The notes: generated by a model not told the origin, from the sequence alone. 64,000 nucleotides of DNA from Nostoc sp. XA010 (GCF_020829625.1 NZ_JAIVFX010000011.1:124001-188000); one strand, 5' to 3'. Shown: positions 1 to 9,528, counted from the stretch's first letter. Translations and numbers: made by a program.

Positions 1-320
1 GTCCTCAAACTGTGAGTGTATCCATACAAACACCACTCAAGGAGGATCAGTTAGTCAAACCAGGGTTACGCTTTTTTAGTACACCAGCCCGTCAAGTATT
101 CTTCCGAGGGACAGTGCGGGTACGTTACAGAAATGACCAAAATCAACCACAAACTCAGTTTGTGCATTTAGTGCAAAAGAGAGGTCAACCAGGGGAACCC
201 TTAGTTTTATTAAAGATGAAAGCAGGCGATCGCTCTTTGGTAGAAGTTGACTTCCTCTATCCACCGGATGCTACACCTCCGCAAGTTTTAACAGTTTCAA
301 CTCAAGCTGAACCTCGGTAA
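1..320 (+). CDS. DUF3370-like protein, C-terminal part (partial at window edge)
   Basis: The frame is open from the first bases of the window to the TAA at 318-320, so the gene almost certainly starts upstream and only about 105 C-terminal residues are seen. A GTG at 12 could be read as a start but has no ribosome binding site and falls inside an apparently continuous domain. The visible part is beta-rich, with motifs such as FFRGTVRVRYRND, YVHLVQ-like FVHLVQKRGQPGEPL and VDFLYPPDATPPQVLTV. I recall these as the C-terminal end of cyanobacterial DUF3370 proteins, which are of unknown function and probably exported. The family call is from memory; function unknown. Confidence 0.6.
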   Translation, partial: PQTVSVSIQTPLKEDQLVKPGLRFFSTPARQVFFRGTVRVRYRNDQNQPQTQFVHLVQKRGQPGEPLVLLKMKAGDRSLVEVDFLYPPDATPPQVLTVSTQAEPR

Positions 321-622
321 TGAGTGATGGGTAATGGGTAATAGCTTTTCTCCAATTAGCTATTACCAAAAAATATTAGTCAGCTGATTCATAAAGCTTT
401 ACTGTTTACCAACTTAGCGCGGCTCATCAAAGGCACATCGGTCATAGATAATTTATTCGGGGCGATCGCTTACCTAACAGGGCGGTGAATGTGATCCGTG
501 AATTAACTTCTTCATATTGATAAAACTTTTCACCCCAAGTTTATGTATTTAGGCGGAATATTTATTCAGCCCCATGCGTTGCAATAGACATAGCAGACTA
601 TAGCAGGCAATAAAGGGATGGC
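321..622. other. Intergenic stretch with a repeat-built hairpin
   Basis: No gene is visible. Just after the first gene are copies of a GGGTAAT heptamer. The last one forms a hairpin, GGTAATAGCT at 337-346 pairing with AGCTATTACC at 358-367 around an 11-nt loop. It could end the upstream transcript but has no U-run on the plus strand. The rest is AT-rich leader of the response regulator gene, with a HIP1-like site near 464. No convincing promoter was identified. Confidence 0.4.
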
Positions 623-1060
623 ATGACAATCGATCAAAAAATCAATCAAGAAACTGAGTCAAATTCGCTCCAGCACCTTATTGGAACCCTGATTTTACTG
701 GTAGAGGATGAGCCAGATATTGCAGATTTGCTCACCTTCGTTTTGGAAGCAGATGGTGCAGAGGTGATCGCTTTAGGCGATGCAGAAGCAGCCCTTGCCT
801 TGATAGAATCGCTTCATCCCGATATTCTGCTGTGCAATGTGAAATTGCCCGATCATGATGGAAATTGGTTAATTAAGCAAATTCGAGTGCATTCTTGCCT
901 CTCCTTAAGACAGTTACCCGCGATCGCTATCACTTCTTATACACGGGAAGTCTCAAGTCATAAGGCTTTGAATGCTGGCTTTAATCGATTTTTAGTCAAG
1001 CTTGAAAGTCCAGATGAAATCGTAGGTGAGATTGTTCACCTGCTATCTAACGAAATTTAA
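623..1060 (+). CDS. Receiver-only response regulator with Asn at the phospho-acceptor site
   Basis: This 145-residue protein is a single CheY-like receiver domain (about residues 21-143) with no output domain. The acidic Mg-binding residues E28 and D29 (VEDEPD), the switch Thr T104 (AITSYT) and the conserved Lys K126 (FLVKL) are present. The position that is normally the phosphorylated Asp is Asn72 (LLCNVKLPDHDG, codon AAT at 836-838). The protein is therefore probably not phosphorylated in the usual way and may act as a constitutive or protein-binding pseudo-receiver; that is inference. The gene stands alone with no kinase beside it, and converges on the gene at 1211. Confidence 0.9.
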   Translation: MTIDQKINQETESNSLQHLIGTLILLVEDEPDIADLLTFVLEADGAEVIALGDAEAALALIESLHPDILLCNVKLPDHDGNWLIKQIRVHSCLSLRQLPAIAITSYTREVSSHKALNAGFNRFLVKLESPDEIVGEIVHLLSNEI

Positions 1061-1115
1061 ATATAAATATTTAGTCTTTCTGTCGCTTTTAATACTTGTA
1101 GTTCCATAGGTGCTG

Positions 1116-1140
1116 GGAGGTACAGCTAGCTGTACGCTCC
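1116..1140. terminator. Palindromic hairpin between convergent genes
   Basis: A perfect palindrome, GTACAGCTAGCTGTAC (1120-1135), is flanked by GGAG and CTCC so that the stem can extend. It lies between the convergent genes ending at 1060 and 1211 and could end transcription from both sides, although no U-run follows. A related palindrome sits between convergent genes at 25372-25395. Confidence 0.4.
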
Positions 1141-1210
1141 TATAAATGACTTTAACTTGGAAACTAAACCCTAAGTGGCTAGGGTGAGATATTGGATATA
1201 TTTGTTAACT

Positions 1211-2539
1211 TTATTGAAAACCTTTTGTTGGCTTTTTTTGCCCCTTGCTCTTAGGCTTGGATTTGTTAACTTCTCCTAAAGCTTCCTGAAACAAGTTGTG
1301 TAGATGTATGGGGACACTAGCAATTTCTGGTAACTCTGGCTCAATAGGTTTATTGAATTCTTGCAAAAGTGCGTCTAAGTCGCTTTCAAGACGGAACTCT
1401 GGACGTTGCAGAACTGTTTGCAACACATTTTCTAATTTACTTGGATACTGTTGCGCTAATCGATGCCAAATAAAAGCATTAATACTTTTATCTTCGAGGT
1501 AGTAACGAACAAGTTTTTCCGCCCCTTGAACACTCTGCCAGTCCTCTGCCGATAAAATTGCTTGTACCTTACTATATGTTGGTAAAAACATTTGTCCCCA
1601 ACGAGGATGAGAAAGAGCTGTTACTTGTTCTGCTTTCTTGAGTTCCGCAGGTAAATCAACCTTTGGCATAACCATTTTGCTATTACTGCTTTTGCTGTTA
1701 AACATCTGAGAGACTACGTTGGAATCAGCACCAAATTCTTCTGCTGCTGCTTTTATTTCATCGTCTCCAATGCCAGCTGCTTCTGCCACTTCAGCCAAGG
1801 ATTTAGAAGTATCAATTCCTGCTTCTGCAAAGCGTTTTTCAGTGATTAATTCTTGAAATTCAGCTATTTTTTTATTAAGCTGGTATCCAGATAGTGTGAT
1901 TTCATCAGTACCGAAAAAGTCCACAAACTGCTGATGATATTGTCCTACTGACTGCCAAGCTTCTTCTAGCAAGTCTGGAGCATCGCTGTAAAGATTACTT
2001 TTATAGTTTTCTTTGAAATTACCAATTGCTACAGCAAGCTTTGGTTTACCTAATTTACCCATTATTGTGTAGGGGCCAGAAAACATCCAGTAGCTATCGG
2101 TAACAGGAGAAATGCGAGTTAGTAAAATTTCTCCTACTTTCAACCGAGATATGGCCTGTAATGTTTGAGTATTATTTGGCTTGACGATGTAGTGTTTATC
2201 TGTCAACCAGTTCGTCAATTCAAAGCCATCAGGTAGAATATTCGTTATGGCAAATAAGCCAATAAAACTATGATGCCAACTGTTGATCAGGTTGCGATCG
2301 CTTTCTTCTAAATCTGGATTGCTTTCGATAAACAACTCCAATGGAGATTTATCACCGACTTTCCCGGCTGTCAGAAAGCTATCGATAGTTAAGTCCTGCT
2401 GTGTACTATCCCCACTTCCACGGCGCAACTGTGCGGCTGCATAAGTTTCCAGTGCTTGTGCTAGTTCGCCTTCAGCATCAAGGACAAAATCAACTAAGGC
2501 TTGTTTTAATTGGTGCGATCGTTCTAATATGACATCCAC
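1211..2539 (-). CDS. Conserved hypothetical protein, 442 residues
   Basis: I do not recognise a family. The protein has no signal peptide or membrane segment. It looks mostly alpha-helical in its N-terminal 80 residues and C-terminal half. A Ser/Lys-rich stretch (SNSKMVMPK, around residue 290) separates an N-terminal region from a C-terminal region containing HPRWGQMFLPTYSKVQ and several Leu/Glu-rich helices. The extreme C-terminus is basic (KPKSKGQKKPTKGF). The start is the ATG at 2539, shortly before a region divergent from the gene at 2680. Codon use and HIP1 sites match the neighbours, so this is a resident gene. It could be a cytoplasmic scaffold or regulatory protein, but nothing in the sequence fixes a role. 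Confidence 0.7.
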   Translation of the reverse strand: MDVILERSHQLKQALVDFVLDAEGELAQALETYAAAQLRRGSGDSTQQDLTIDSFLTAGKVGDKSPLELFIESNPDLEESDRNLINSWHHSFIGLFAITNILPDGFELTNWLTDKHYIVKPNNTQTLQAISRLKVGEILLTRISPVTDSYWMFSGPYTIMGKLGKPKLAVAIGNFKENYKSNLYSDAPDLLEEAWQSVGQYHQQFVDFFGTDEITLSGYQLNKKIAEFQELITEKRFAEAGIDTSKSLAEVAEAAGIGDDEIKAAAEEFGADSNVVSQMFNSKSSNSKMVMPKVDLPAELKKAEQVTALSHPRWGQMFLPTYSKVQAILSAEDWQSVQGAEKLVRYYLEDKSINAFIWHRLAQQYPSKLENVLQTVLQRPEFRLESDLDALLQEFNKPIEPELPEIASVPIHLHNLFQEALGEVNKSKPKSKGQKKPTKGFQ

Positions 2540-2679
2540 AACTTAATCTCTCGGTGCAACAGATGTAGATTATAGCTCTTGAGAGAATTACAGCATCTAG
2601 CTATTGCTAGATTTATGCGGATTTAATCCGTAAAGCTTCTTTTAAACTAGATACAAGGCATCACACAAGGTCATTACAG

Positions 2680-3252
2680 ATGGTTGCAACTCCAAATTCT
2701 AGCTATATTTCTCCAGAAGACTATCTCAAAGGAGAAGAAACTAGCCCTATCAAGCATGAATATAGACAGGGACATGTTTATGCAATGGCAGGGGCAAGTA
2801 ATACGCATGTAATTATTAGCGGCAATCTGTTTGCTATGCTAAGAAATCATTTGCGTGGGAGTGGTTGTCAGGCTTATATCTCAGACACCAAAGCACATAT
2901 TGAGTCGATTAATATCTATTACTACCCCAATGTAATGGTAAGTTGTGACCAACGAGATAAAGCTTTTAACAACTTTTTGCGTTACCCTCCGTTAATTGTA
3001 GAAGTGCTATCTCCGACAACAGAAGCCTTTGACCGAGGTGACAAATTTGCTAACTACCGACAAATGGAGTCACTTCAGGAATATGTACTTGTGAGTCAAA
3101 CTCGGTTAAATGTTGAGTGTTTTCGCTGCAACTCGGAGAGACAATGGGTACTTTATCCCTATGGACAACAAGATATCATTCATTTGGCAAGTGTAGATTT
3201 TCGGTGTGCTGTTGCAGATTTATATGAGGACGTTACTTTTGAATCCCCATAA
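2680..3252 (+). CDS. Uma2-family (DUF820) PD-(D/E)XK-like protein with altered catalytic Asp
   Basis: This is a 190-residue member of the Uma2/DUF820 family, restriction-endonuclease-fold proteins that are very numerous in cyanobacteria and have no established role. Typical elements are the N-terminal SPEDYLKGEE, the HEYRQGHVYAMAGAS strand-turn, and PPLIVEVLSPTTEAFDRGDKF with Glu108 and Lys122. The catalytic Asp usually found in the YYPDVMV motif is Asn84 here (YYPNVMVSCD), so nuclease activity is doubtful. The start is the ATG at 2680. Two other Uma2 genes lie in the window (17555-18142 and a fragment at 31156-31539). Confidence 0.88.
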   Translation: MVATPNSSYISPEDYLKGEETSPIKHEYRQGHVYAMAGASNTHVIISGNLFAMLRNHLRGSGCQAYISDTKAHIESINIYYYPNVMVSCDQRDKAFNNFLRYPPLIVEVLSPTTEAFDRGDKFANYRQMESLQEYVLVSQTRLNVECFRCNSERQWVLYPYGQQDIIHLASVDFRCAVADLYEDVTFESP

Positions 3253-3328
3253 TTGACTGACTACTAGTTCGAAAGGTAGAAACCAGAATATTGAGGATTT
3301 AAAAATGTGTTTTTATAGAGCAAAATAA

Positions 3329-3358
3329 AAAGGCAAAAGAAGATTTTCTTTTGCCTTT
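3329..3358 (-). terminator. Strong intrinsic terminator after rpoC2 (also usable from the other side)
   Basis: Thirteen perfect base pairs form between AAAGGCAAAAGAA (3329-3341) and TTCTTTTGCCTTT (3346-3358) around a 4-nt loop. On the minus strand it is followed by a T-rich run (3328-3318) and lies about 45 nt past the rpoC2 stop, the classic form of an intrinsic terminator. It also lies between convergent genes and could stop the Uma2 transcript. Confidence 0.8.
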
Positions 3359-3401
3359 ATTAATTTTTACCTTTTATATAGAGACGTTAAATTTCAAGTC
3401 T

Positions 3402-6400
3402 CTATTCATCGTCGAAATCATCTTCGTCGTCTTCCTCTTCTTCCTCGAAATCGTCGTCGTCTGCTACTTCATCGGCGATTAATTCATCTTCGTCATCGAG
3501 AACTGACCTTTCTGCACGTCTGCTACCAAAACCAGATTCCCCAAGAGTAGGAGAATCTAAATTATAGGTGCGAGCTGTGCGGTCATCTAAGACCATATCC
3601 AGGGGGTCATCGACTTCATCTAAGACACTACTGCTAATTTCAGCAGCATAATCTTCAATCGCACCGGGTTCATCATAGGTATTGTAGCCAGTACCAGCCG
3701 GAATCAATCGCCCGATAATCACGTTTTCCTTCAAGCCGCGCAACCAGTCGGATTTGCCTTCGATAGCTGCTTCGGTAAGTACCCGTGTTGTCTCTTGGAA
3801 GGATGCGGCGGAGATAAAGCTGTCGGTATTCAAGGATGCTTTGGTGATACCTAACAATACTGGGGTATACTGTGCCCTAGCACCGCCTGTAATTGCCATA
3901 GCTTCGTTCACCTGCTCAACTTGGCGCAGTTCCACCAATTCACCAGGAAGCATTGTGGTGTCACCACCATCATCAATCCTGACTTTGTTGGTCATCTGGC
4001 GAACAATGACTTCAATGTGCTTATCGGAAATATCAATCCCTTGAGATTGATACACCATTTGCACTTCATTCACCAAGAATGACTGTACCTTCTGCAAAGC
4101 ATGACTAGCACAAGCATAGATTCCATCTTCGGAACCCAGGCTAAAGAAGATTTCCAAAATTTCGTGGGGATTGGATGGGCCATCACTTAATGGTTGTCCC
4201 GCTAACACAAACGATCCATCTGGCACAATCAAATTTTGTCCTGGGCCTAGAGGATAATCTGTTACCACGCCATTTGATTCTACGACCTTGATAGCGATCG
4301 CTTCATCACCACTTTCAGCGTAAACTACCTTAACTTCACCCCCCCGGCGACATAAAATGCACGCTTCTTTGGGTTTACGAGCTTCAAGTAGTTCCTCAAT
4401 CCGGGGCAAACCTTGAATAATATCTCCGGTTTTGGCGCGTTCAAACACCAGCAACACCAAGTTATCACCCCGTTGTACCAAATCGCCGTCTTCTATCTGC
4501 AACACAGCACCAGGGCTGACTCGATAAGGGCGACCAATACGGGTAGTAACAACGTAGTTTTTAGTACTCAGGGCTGATTCTTCACCAGATGCAGCAGTGG
4601 CACTTTTGATATCCACTACTTGTCCTGATTCTGGGGCAAAAACTCCAGGAGCAACTTCTGTACCTTCTACTAGCAAGTCACCCACTTTTACCTTTGGCTG
4701 AGTACTGGTATTAATGGTCAGCCTGTCAGCGTCACGCAACACTAAGCAGCGACGCACGTTTTCGCTTCCTTGTCGCACGCCCCGCACTTCCCCGCCTTCT
4801 TTACACAAGATTTGGGTACGTGCGACCACAGATCCAGGGGCGATGGTTAGCCCATCGTGTACCTCAAGTGTGGTTTGGGTGCTACCTTGAGTGGCATCGG
4901 CGGTAATGTCTCGACGAATTACCAAGGATTCCAAAATTACCAGTTGTAAACGTTGAACTTCTGGGTCTTCAGTATCCTCTACTAATTCAATATCTGCTGC
5001 AAGGGGTGAAGCATTATGGTCTTGTTCACCTTCTTGCTCAATTTCCAGCACTAGCTGGGTTCGCAGTAGTTCCACGCCTTCAACAGATTTGACGCGTTCG
5101 GAATCTTTGTAAGGTAGTCGCTGCACGGCCCGCAACTGAATCGATCGCCCGGTTTGTTGGCTCACAGATGTAGTTGATGGCACATCTGGATTATCGGGTA
5201 CGGCAAACTCAACTACTGGACGACTCAACAGGGCAGGCCCTTCTGGTGTCTCTACATACTGGATATAACGCAATTCCGTGGCGACATTGCCTTGGAATTC
5301 CTCACCTGGTTGGATGAAGGTATTATCTCGCCCAATGACCGATTCTGGATCGTCCACCATCAGCAGTTCCCCAGGTTTAACCACAACTTCCCGCAGGATA
5401 TCGTTTTTCTGGGTAACTTCTATCACACCACTGTTTTGGCAGAAGATATCTTTTACTACCTCGGTGCCAGCTTCCACAAACTGACCGTCTTCTACCAACA
5501 GCAAGGAGATATCTTTATTAACTTCGTGGCTTTCTTCGGGAATCCACAAAAGAGTACCGCCTTGCACGACTTCATAACCCAGTTTGGCTTTGCCTTTTTT
5601 CTGGACTTCTACACCCGCGAATTTTAGGAAACCACCAGTAGTTGTCCGATAGCGGTCATCAATTAACTCAGCTACTACTTGACCATTTTGCACCTTTGTG
5701 CCTGGTGTAGCTCGGAGGTTAAATACTTGGTTGTTACCAGTGGAGACTAAGTAATTATTACGCCCTTGGGAACTTTGGACTGTCACCGTTGCTTGGTCTA
5801 GTACCACAGAAGCGGTGATAATCTCAATTTCCCTGGTACTCTTACCTGGGTTAGCTTCTGGCAAGCGCACCACACCGCCGTGCAAACTGGCTAACTTGGT
5901 TTCTGCTAAAACTCCATTAGAGGCGATCGCATCACCATTTTTTACCACCAATTCTGCACCAGGCGGCAAGTTATAAACTTCCCCAGACAAAATCCAAATC
6001 AAACCACCGCGTGCGGCTGTGGTTGTGGTATTACCTTGACGGTCAGTTTTCTGTTCTGGAACAACTTCGGCAAATTGCACTTCCCCTGCTAAGTCAGAGG
6101 CTACATCTTTAACTGCTTTTTCTGTATTAGTCCGAGTTGTGCGTCCACCAAGGGCAACCTCTGCCAACAACTGACCTTGTTTTACCTTATTTCCATCAAA
6201 TACATATAGTGTTGAACCTTGGGTAAGATGAACCTCTTGGTTCTCTGGGGTAACATCACCTACTTTTGTTGGCTCCAAAAGCATGATGCCATTAGCCTCA
6301 ACATAGAGGGCATCTTCCCCGTGACGGGTACGATATGTTCTGGTCTTCAGTTTGCGGGGAAGCTTGACAGTTCCATCGATTTTGGAACGTACTTGTTGCG

Positions 6401-7451
6401 CCACTTCCCCGGTAAACACACCACCTGTGTGGAATGTCCGCATTGTTAGCTGAGTACCAGGTTCACCGATACTTTGAGCGGCAATAATCCCCACAGCTTC
6501 GCCCAAGTCCACCATCTTAGCGTGGGCCAAACTCCAGCCGTAGCAGTGTTGACAGACAGAACGTGCCGCTTCACAAGTTAGGGGCGATCGGAGCACAACT
6601 TCTGCCACCCCAGATTTTTCGATTTTCTTCGCCAAGTCCTCAGAAACTGGGGTATTGCGTGGTGCAATTACTTCTTTTGTCACCGGATGCAGCACATCTT
6701 CGCCAATTACCCGTCCCATCAAGCGGGTTCCTAGAGGTATCAAGGTTTTGGCACCTTCTGTCATTGGTCGAATGGGAATTCCTCTGGTGGTACCACAGTC
6801 AAATTCCCGAATAATCACATCCTGGGATACGTCGACCAAACGCCGGGTAAGATAACCAGAGTCAGCCGTCCGCAAGGCAGTATCCACCAATCCTTTTCTG
6901 GCACCGTAAGACGAAATAATATATTCCGTCACAGTGAGTCCTTCACGGAAGTTGGTTTTGATGGGCAAATCGATAATTTCCCCTTGAGGATCTGCCATCA
7001 GTCCCCGCATCCCCACCAACTGCCGGACTTGAGAGATGTTACCCCGTGCCCCGGAGAATGCCATCATGTATACGGAGTTCAGGGGATTAGTCTTCTTGAA
7101 GTGGACGACTACCTCATCTTTCAAGGCTTCACTAGTACCATTCCAAGTATCGATTACCTTTTGGAAGCGTTCTACTTCAGTGATTTCTCCCCGTTGATAA
7201 CGGGTTTCAGTAGCACGAATTTCTTCCTCGGCTGCTTCTAAGAGCAATCGCTTAGTTGGTGGTATCATCAAGTCATCTACACTGATGGAAACCCCTGCTT
7301 TGGTAGCATAGCGAAATCCCAAATCTTTCAATTTGTCCGCCATCACTGCGGTTCGCGCCGTACCATAATTTGTAAAGGCCCAAGAAATTAAATTTCTCAG
7401 TTGACCTTTGTCAACCACCCGATTGCGAAAAATCATTTTTTCGTTAGTCAT
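3402..7451 (-). CDS. rpoC2: DNA-directed RNA polymerase subunit beta' (C-terminal half)
   Basis: RpoC2 forms the C-terminal part of the split cyanobacterial beta' subunit of RNA polymerase. The 1349 residues begin MTNEKMIFRNRVVDKGQL. Near residue 290-300 is the zinc-binding cluster (CEAARSVCQHCYGW), followed by the conserved AAQSIGEPGTQLTMRTFHTG trigger-loop region. About 600 residues of beta-rich sandwich repeats follow, the cyanobacterial SI3 insertion. The domain resumes with RIEELLEARKP, NPHEILEIFF and SFISAASFQETTRVLTEAA. The C-terminus is a highly acidic Asp/Glu tail. It is the last gene of the rpsT-tatD-rpoB-rpoC1-rpoC2 row, 127 nt after rpoC1. The spacer carries a repeat hairpin, and the gene is followed by a strong terminator. 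Confidence 0.98.
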   Translation of the reverse strand: MTNEKMIFRNRVVDKGQLRNLISWAFTNYGTARTAVMADKLKDLGFRYATKAGVSISVDDLMIPPTKRLLLEAAEEEIRATETRYQRGEITEVERFQKVIDTWNGTSEALKDEVVVHFKKTNPLNSVYMMAFSGARGNISQVRQLVGMRGLMADPQGEIIDLPIKTNFREGLTVTEYIISSYGARKGLVDTALRTADSGYLTRRLVDVSQDVIIREFDCGTTRGIPIRPMTEGAKTLIPLGTRLMGRVIGEDVLHPVTKEVIAPRNTPVSEDLAKKIEKSGVAEVVLRSPLTCEAARSVCQHCYGWSLAHAKMVDLGEAVGIIAAQSIGEPGTQLTMRTFHTGGVFTGEVAQQVRSKIDGTVKLPRKLKTRTYRTRHGEDALYVEANGIMLLEPTKVGDVTPENQEVHLTQGSTLYVFDGNKVKQGQLLAEVALGGRTTRTNTEKAVKDVASDLAGEVQFAEVVPEQKTDRQGNTTTTAARGGLIWILSGEVYNLPPGAELVVKNGDAIASNGVLAETKLASLHGGVVRLPEANPGKSTREIEIITASVVLDQATVTVQSSQGRNNYLVSTGNNQVFNLRATPGTKVQNGQVVAELIDDRYRTTTGGFLKFAGVEVQKKGKAKLGYEVVQGGTLLWIPEESHEVNKDISLLLVEDGQFVEAGTEVVKDIFCQNSGVIEVTQKNDILREVVVKPGELLMVDDPESVIGRDNTFIQPGEEFQGNVATELRYIQYVETPEGPALLSRPVVEFAVPDNPDVPSTTSVSQQTGRSIQLRAVQRLPYKDSERVKSVEGVELLRTQLVLEIEQEGEQDHNASPLAADIELVEDTEDPEVQRLQLVILESLVIRRDITADATQGSTQTTLEVHDGLTIAPGSVVARTQILCKEGGEVRGVRQGSENVRRCLVLRDADRLTINTSTQPKVKVGDLLVEGTEVAPGVFAPESGQVVDIKSATAASGEESALSTKNYVVTTRIGRPYRVSPGAVLQIEDGDLVQRGDNLVLLVFERAKTGDIIQGLPRIEELLEARKPKEACILCRRGGEVKVVYAESGDEAIAIKVVESNGVVTDYPLGPGQNLIVPDGSFVLAGQPLSDGPSNPHEILEIFFSLGSEDGIYACASHALQKVQSFLVNEVQMVYQSQGIDISDKHIEVIVRQMTNKVRIDDGGDTTMLPGELVELRQVEQVNEAMAITGGARAQYTPVLLGITKASLNTDSFISAASFQETTRVLTEAAIEGKSDWLRGLKENVIIGRLIPAGTGYNTYDEPGAIEDYAAEISSSVLDEVDDPLDMVLDDRTARTYNLDSPTLGESGFGSRRAERSVLDDEDELIADEVADDDDFEEEEEDDEDDFDDE

Positions 7452-7578
7452 TAATCATTAGTCCTGAGTCATCAATAATTAATAATTCGTAATACTCGCC
7501 TTTGGCGAGAAGCAAGCTACGTAGTTCGTAATTCGTAATTAATTCTTCAATTACGAATTACGAATTAGAAATTACGAA
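7452..7578 (-). repeat. rpoC1-rpoC2 spacer built of repeats, with a 16-bp perfect hairpin
   Basis: The spacer is made of TAATTCG/ATTACGA-type short tandem repeats and a small dispersed repeat around 7490-7525 (CTCGCCTTTGGCGAG). The arms at 7525-7540 and 7549-7564 are perfect inverted copies (TTCGTAATTCGTAATT and its complement) around an 8-nt loop. In the operon mRNA this would be a long AU-rich hairpin between two cistrons that must be made in balance. Confidence 0.8.
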
Positions 7579-9456
7579 TTAACTTGCTAGTGCTTCCTGA
7601 ATGGCATTGTTGTAAATAACGCGGCCAGGAGTTGTGTATATATACTGCGAAAGTACATTGCCTTTAGCGTCTTGTCTGACTCGACGGAACTTATAGAGTA
7701 ATGTGCGGGTACCATCCTCGTTTTCCGTCACTTTCACGGGTTCTGTATCCGGTTGGTCTGATTCTATTTCCCCGTCAAACCGCACATAGATATAGGCGTG
7801 CAAGTCAATTTGATCTTGCTGGAAAGCCATAATTACATCCTCTAGCGAAGAAAAGTAATTTCCTGCTCCTTTTGTCGCATCGGGATTTTCTGCTGTTAAG
7901 TAATAGGCTCCCAACACCATATCTTGGCTAGGCGTGATGATAGGTTTACCTGTGGCTGGTGACAAAATATTGTTAGAAGCCAACATTAACAACCGTGCTT
8001 CAGCCTGACTTTCTAATGACAGAGGGACGTGTACCGCCATTTGGTCGCCGTCAAAGTCGGCGTTAAACGCTGGACACACCAGAGGATGCAGTTGAATCGC
8101 TCTACCTTCTACTAAAATTGGTTCAAAAGACTGAATACCCAAGCGGTGCAATGTTGGTGCCCGGTTTAGCATTACAGGGTGTCCTTCAATCACCTCTTCC
8201 AACACATCCCAAACACTGGGATCATTGCGGGATATCAGCTTTTTCGCAGCTTTGATGTTATTTACCATGCCGCTACGAATCAGGCGGTTAATCACAAATG
8301 GTTGAAATAGCTCAATTGCCATTTCTCTAGGCAAACCGCACTGGTGAATTTTCAGCTTTGGTCCGACCACAATTACAGAACGTCCAGAGTAGTCAACCCG
8401 TTTACCTAACAAGTTTTGTCGGAAACGTCCTTGCTTACCCTCAATAATGTCAGACAAAGATTTCAGGGGTCGGTTATTTGCCCCTACCACAGTGCGTCCC
8501 CGACGACCATTGTCAATCAAAGCATCTACTGCTTCTTGCAGCATCCGCTTTTCGTTCCGCACAATAATCTCTGGTGCCAAAATTTCTTGCAAGCGTGCCA
8601 AACGATTGTTGCGGTTAATTACCCGCCGATACAAATCATTTAAATCGCTGGTGGCAAACCGTCCGCCATCTAGTTGCACCATTGGGCGCAAGTCGGGGGG
8701 AATCACGGGAATAACTGCCATTACCATCCACTCTGGTTTAGAACCAGTAGCGATGAAGTTGTCAATCACCCGTAGTCGCTTAATTAGCTTGGCTCTCTTT
8801 TGTCCTTTGGCGTTGCCAATTTCTTCGCGTAGGCTTTCAGCTTCTTGTTCCAAATTGATATCGGCAAGCAAACGCAACAGCGCTTCAGCCCCAATACCTA
8901 CCTCTACGCCTTGCAGCACAGAATCTTCGCTATAAATTTGGTCTTCTATTTCCAACCACTGGTCTTCACTCAGCAGCTGTTTGTAAGTTAAAGTTTCGGC
9001 ATTACCTGGACTCAGGACAACATAAGAGTTGAAATAAACAATCTGCTCGACATCCCGCAAGGGCATATCCAACAGGATGGAAATATAGCTAGGAATGCCT
9101 TTGAGATACCAGACGTGAGCTACTGGTGCAGCGAGTTTAATATAGCCCATGCGGTGGCGACGCACCCGTGACTCAGTGACTTCTACCCCACAGCGTTCAC
9201 AGACAATACCTCTATGACGAACTCTTTTATACTTACCACAATGGCATTCCCAATCTTTCGCTGGGCCAAAGATGCGCTCACAAAACAAGCCATCCATCTC
9301 TGGCTTGAGAGTTCGGTAATTAATCGTTTCTGGCTTGGTTACTTCACCTACTACTTGGCCATTGGGCAATGTTCTCTCGCCCCACTGCCGAATCCGTTCA
9401 GGGGAAGCCAAGCCGATTTTTACGTAGTCAAACTGATTAGTTTGGGCAGGTCTCAT
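7579..9456 (-). CDS. rpoC1: DNA-directed RNA polymerase subunit gamma (beta' N-terminal half)
   Basis: The 625-residue gamma subunit is the N-terminal half of beta', separate from rpoC2 as in all cyanobacteria. It opens MRPAQTNQFDYVKIGLASPE. It carries the zinc ribbon CHCGKYKRVRHRGIVCERCG near residues 70-90, the lid/rudder region with LLGKRVDYSGRSVIVVGP, and the catalytic Mg-binding loop NADFDGDQMAVHVPLS near residue 470. It lies between rpoB and rpoC2 on the same strand. The spacer to rpoB is 76 nt and almost entirely a hairpin. No anomalies are seen in the protein. Confidence 0.98.
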   Translation of the reverse strand: MRPAQTNQFDYVKIGLASPERIRQWGERTLPNGQVVGEVTKPETINYRTLKPEMDGLFCERIFGPAKDWECHCGKYKRVRHRGIVCERCGVEVTESRVRRHRMGYIKLAAPVAHVWYLKGIPSYISILLDMPLRDVEQIVYFNSYVVLSPGNAETLTYKQLLSEDQWLEIEDQIYSEDSVLQGVEVGIGAEALLRLLADINLEQEAESLREEIGNAKGQKRAKLIKRLRVIDNFIATGSKPEWMVMAVIPVIPPDLRPMVQLDGGRFATSDLNDLYRRVINRNNRLARLQEILAPEIIVRNEKRMLQEAVDALIDNGRRGRTVVGANNRPLKSLSDIIEGKQGRFRQNLLGKRVDYSGRSVIVVGPKLKIHQCGLPREMAIELFQPFVINRLIRSGMVNNIKAAKKLISRNDPSVWDVLEEVIEGHPVMLNRAPTLHRLGIQSFEPILVEGRAIQLHPLVCPAFNADFDGDQMAVHVPLSLESQAEARLLMLASNNILSPATGKPIITPSQDMVLGAYYLTAENPDATKGAGNYFSSLEDVIMAFQQDQIDLHAYIYVRFDGEIESDQPDTEPVKVTENEDGTRTLLYKFRRVRQDAKGNVLSQYIYTTPGRVIYNNAIQEALAS

Positions 9457-9487
9457 ATTTAGTCATTAGTCATTGGTCATTGGTCAT

Positions 9488-9528
9488 TAGTCCTTAGTCC
9501 TTTGCTAATGACAAAGGACTAAGGACTA
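9488..9528 (-). repeat. rpoB-rpoC1 spacer hairpin, 17 perfect base pairs
   Basis: TAGTCCTTAGTCCTTTG (9488-9504) and its exact complement (9512-9528) flank a 7-nt loop. The arms are themselves built of TAGTCCT heptamers related to the neighbouring TTAGTCA/TTGGTCA repeats at 9457-9487. The hairpin begins 4 nt after the rpoB stop and occupies most of the spacer. There is no U-run, so it is more likely an RNA processing or stability element, or neutral repeat DNA, than a full terminator. Confidence 0.8.
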
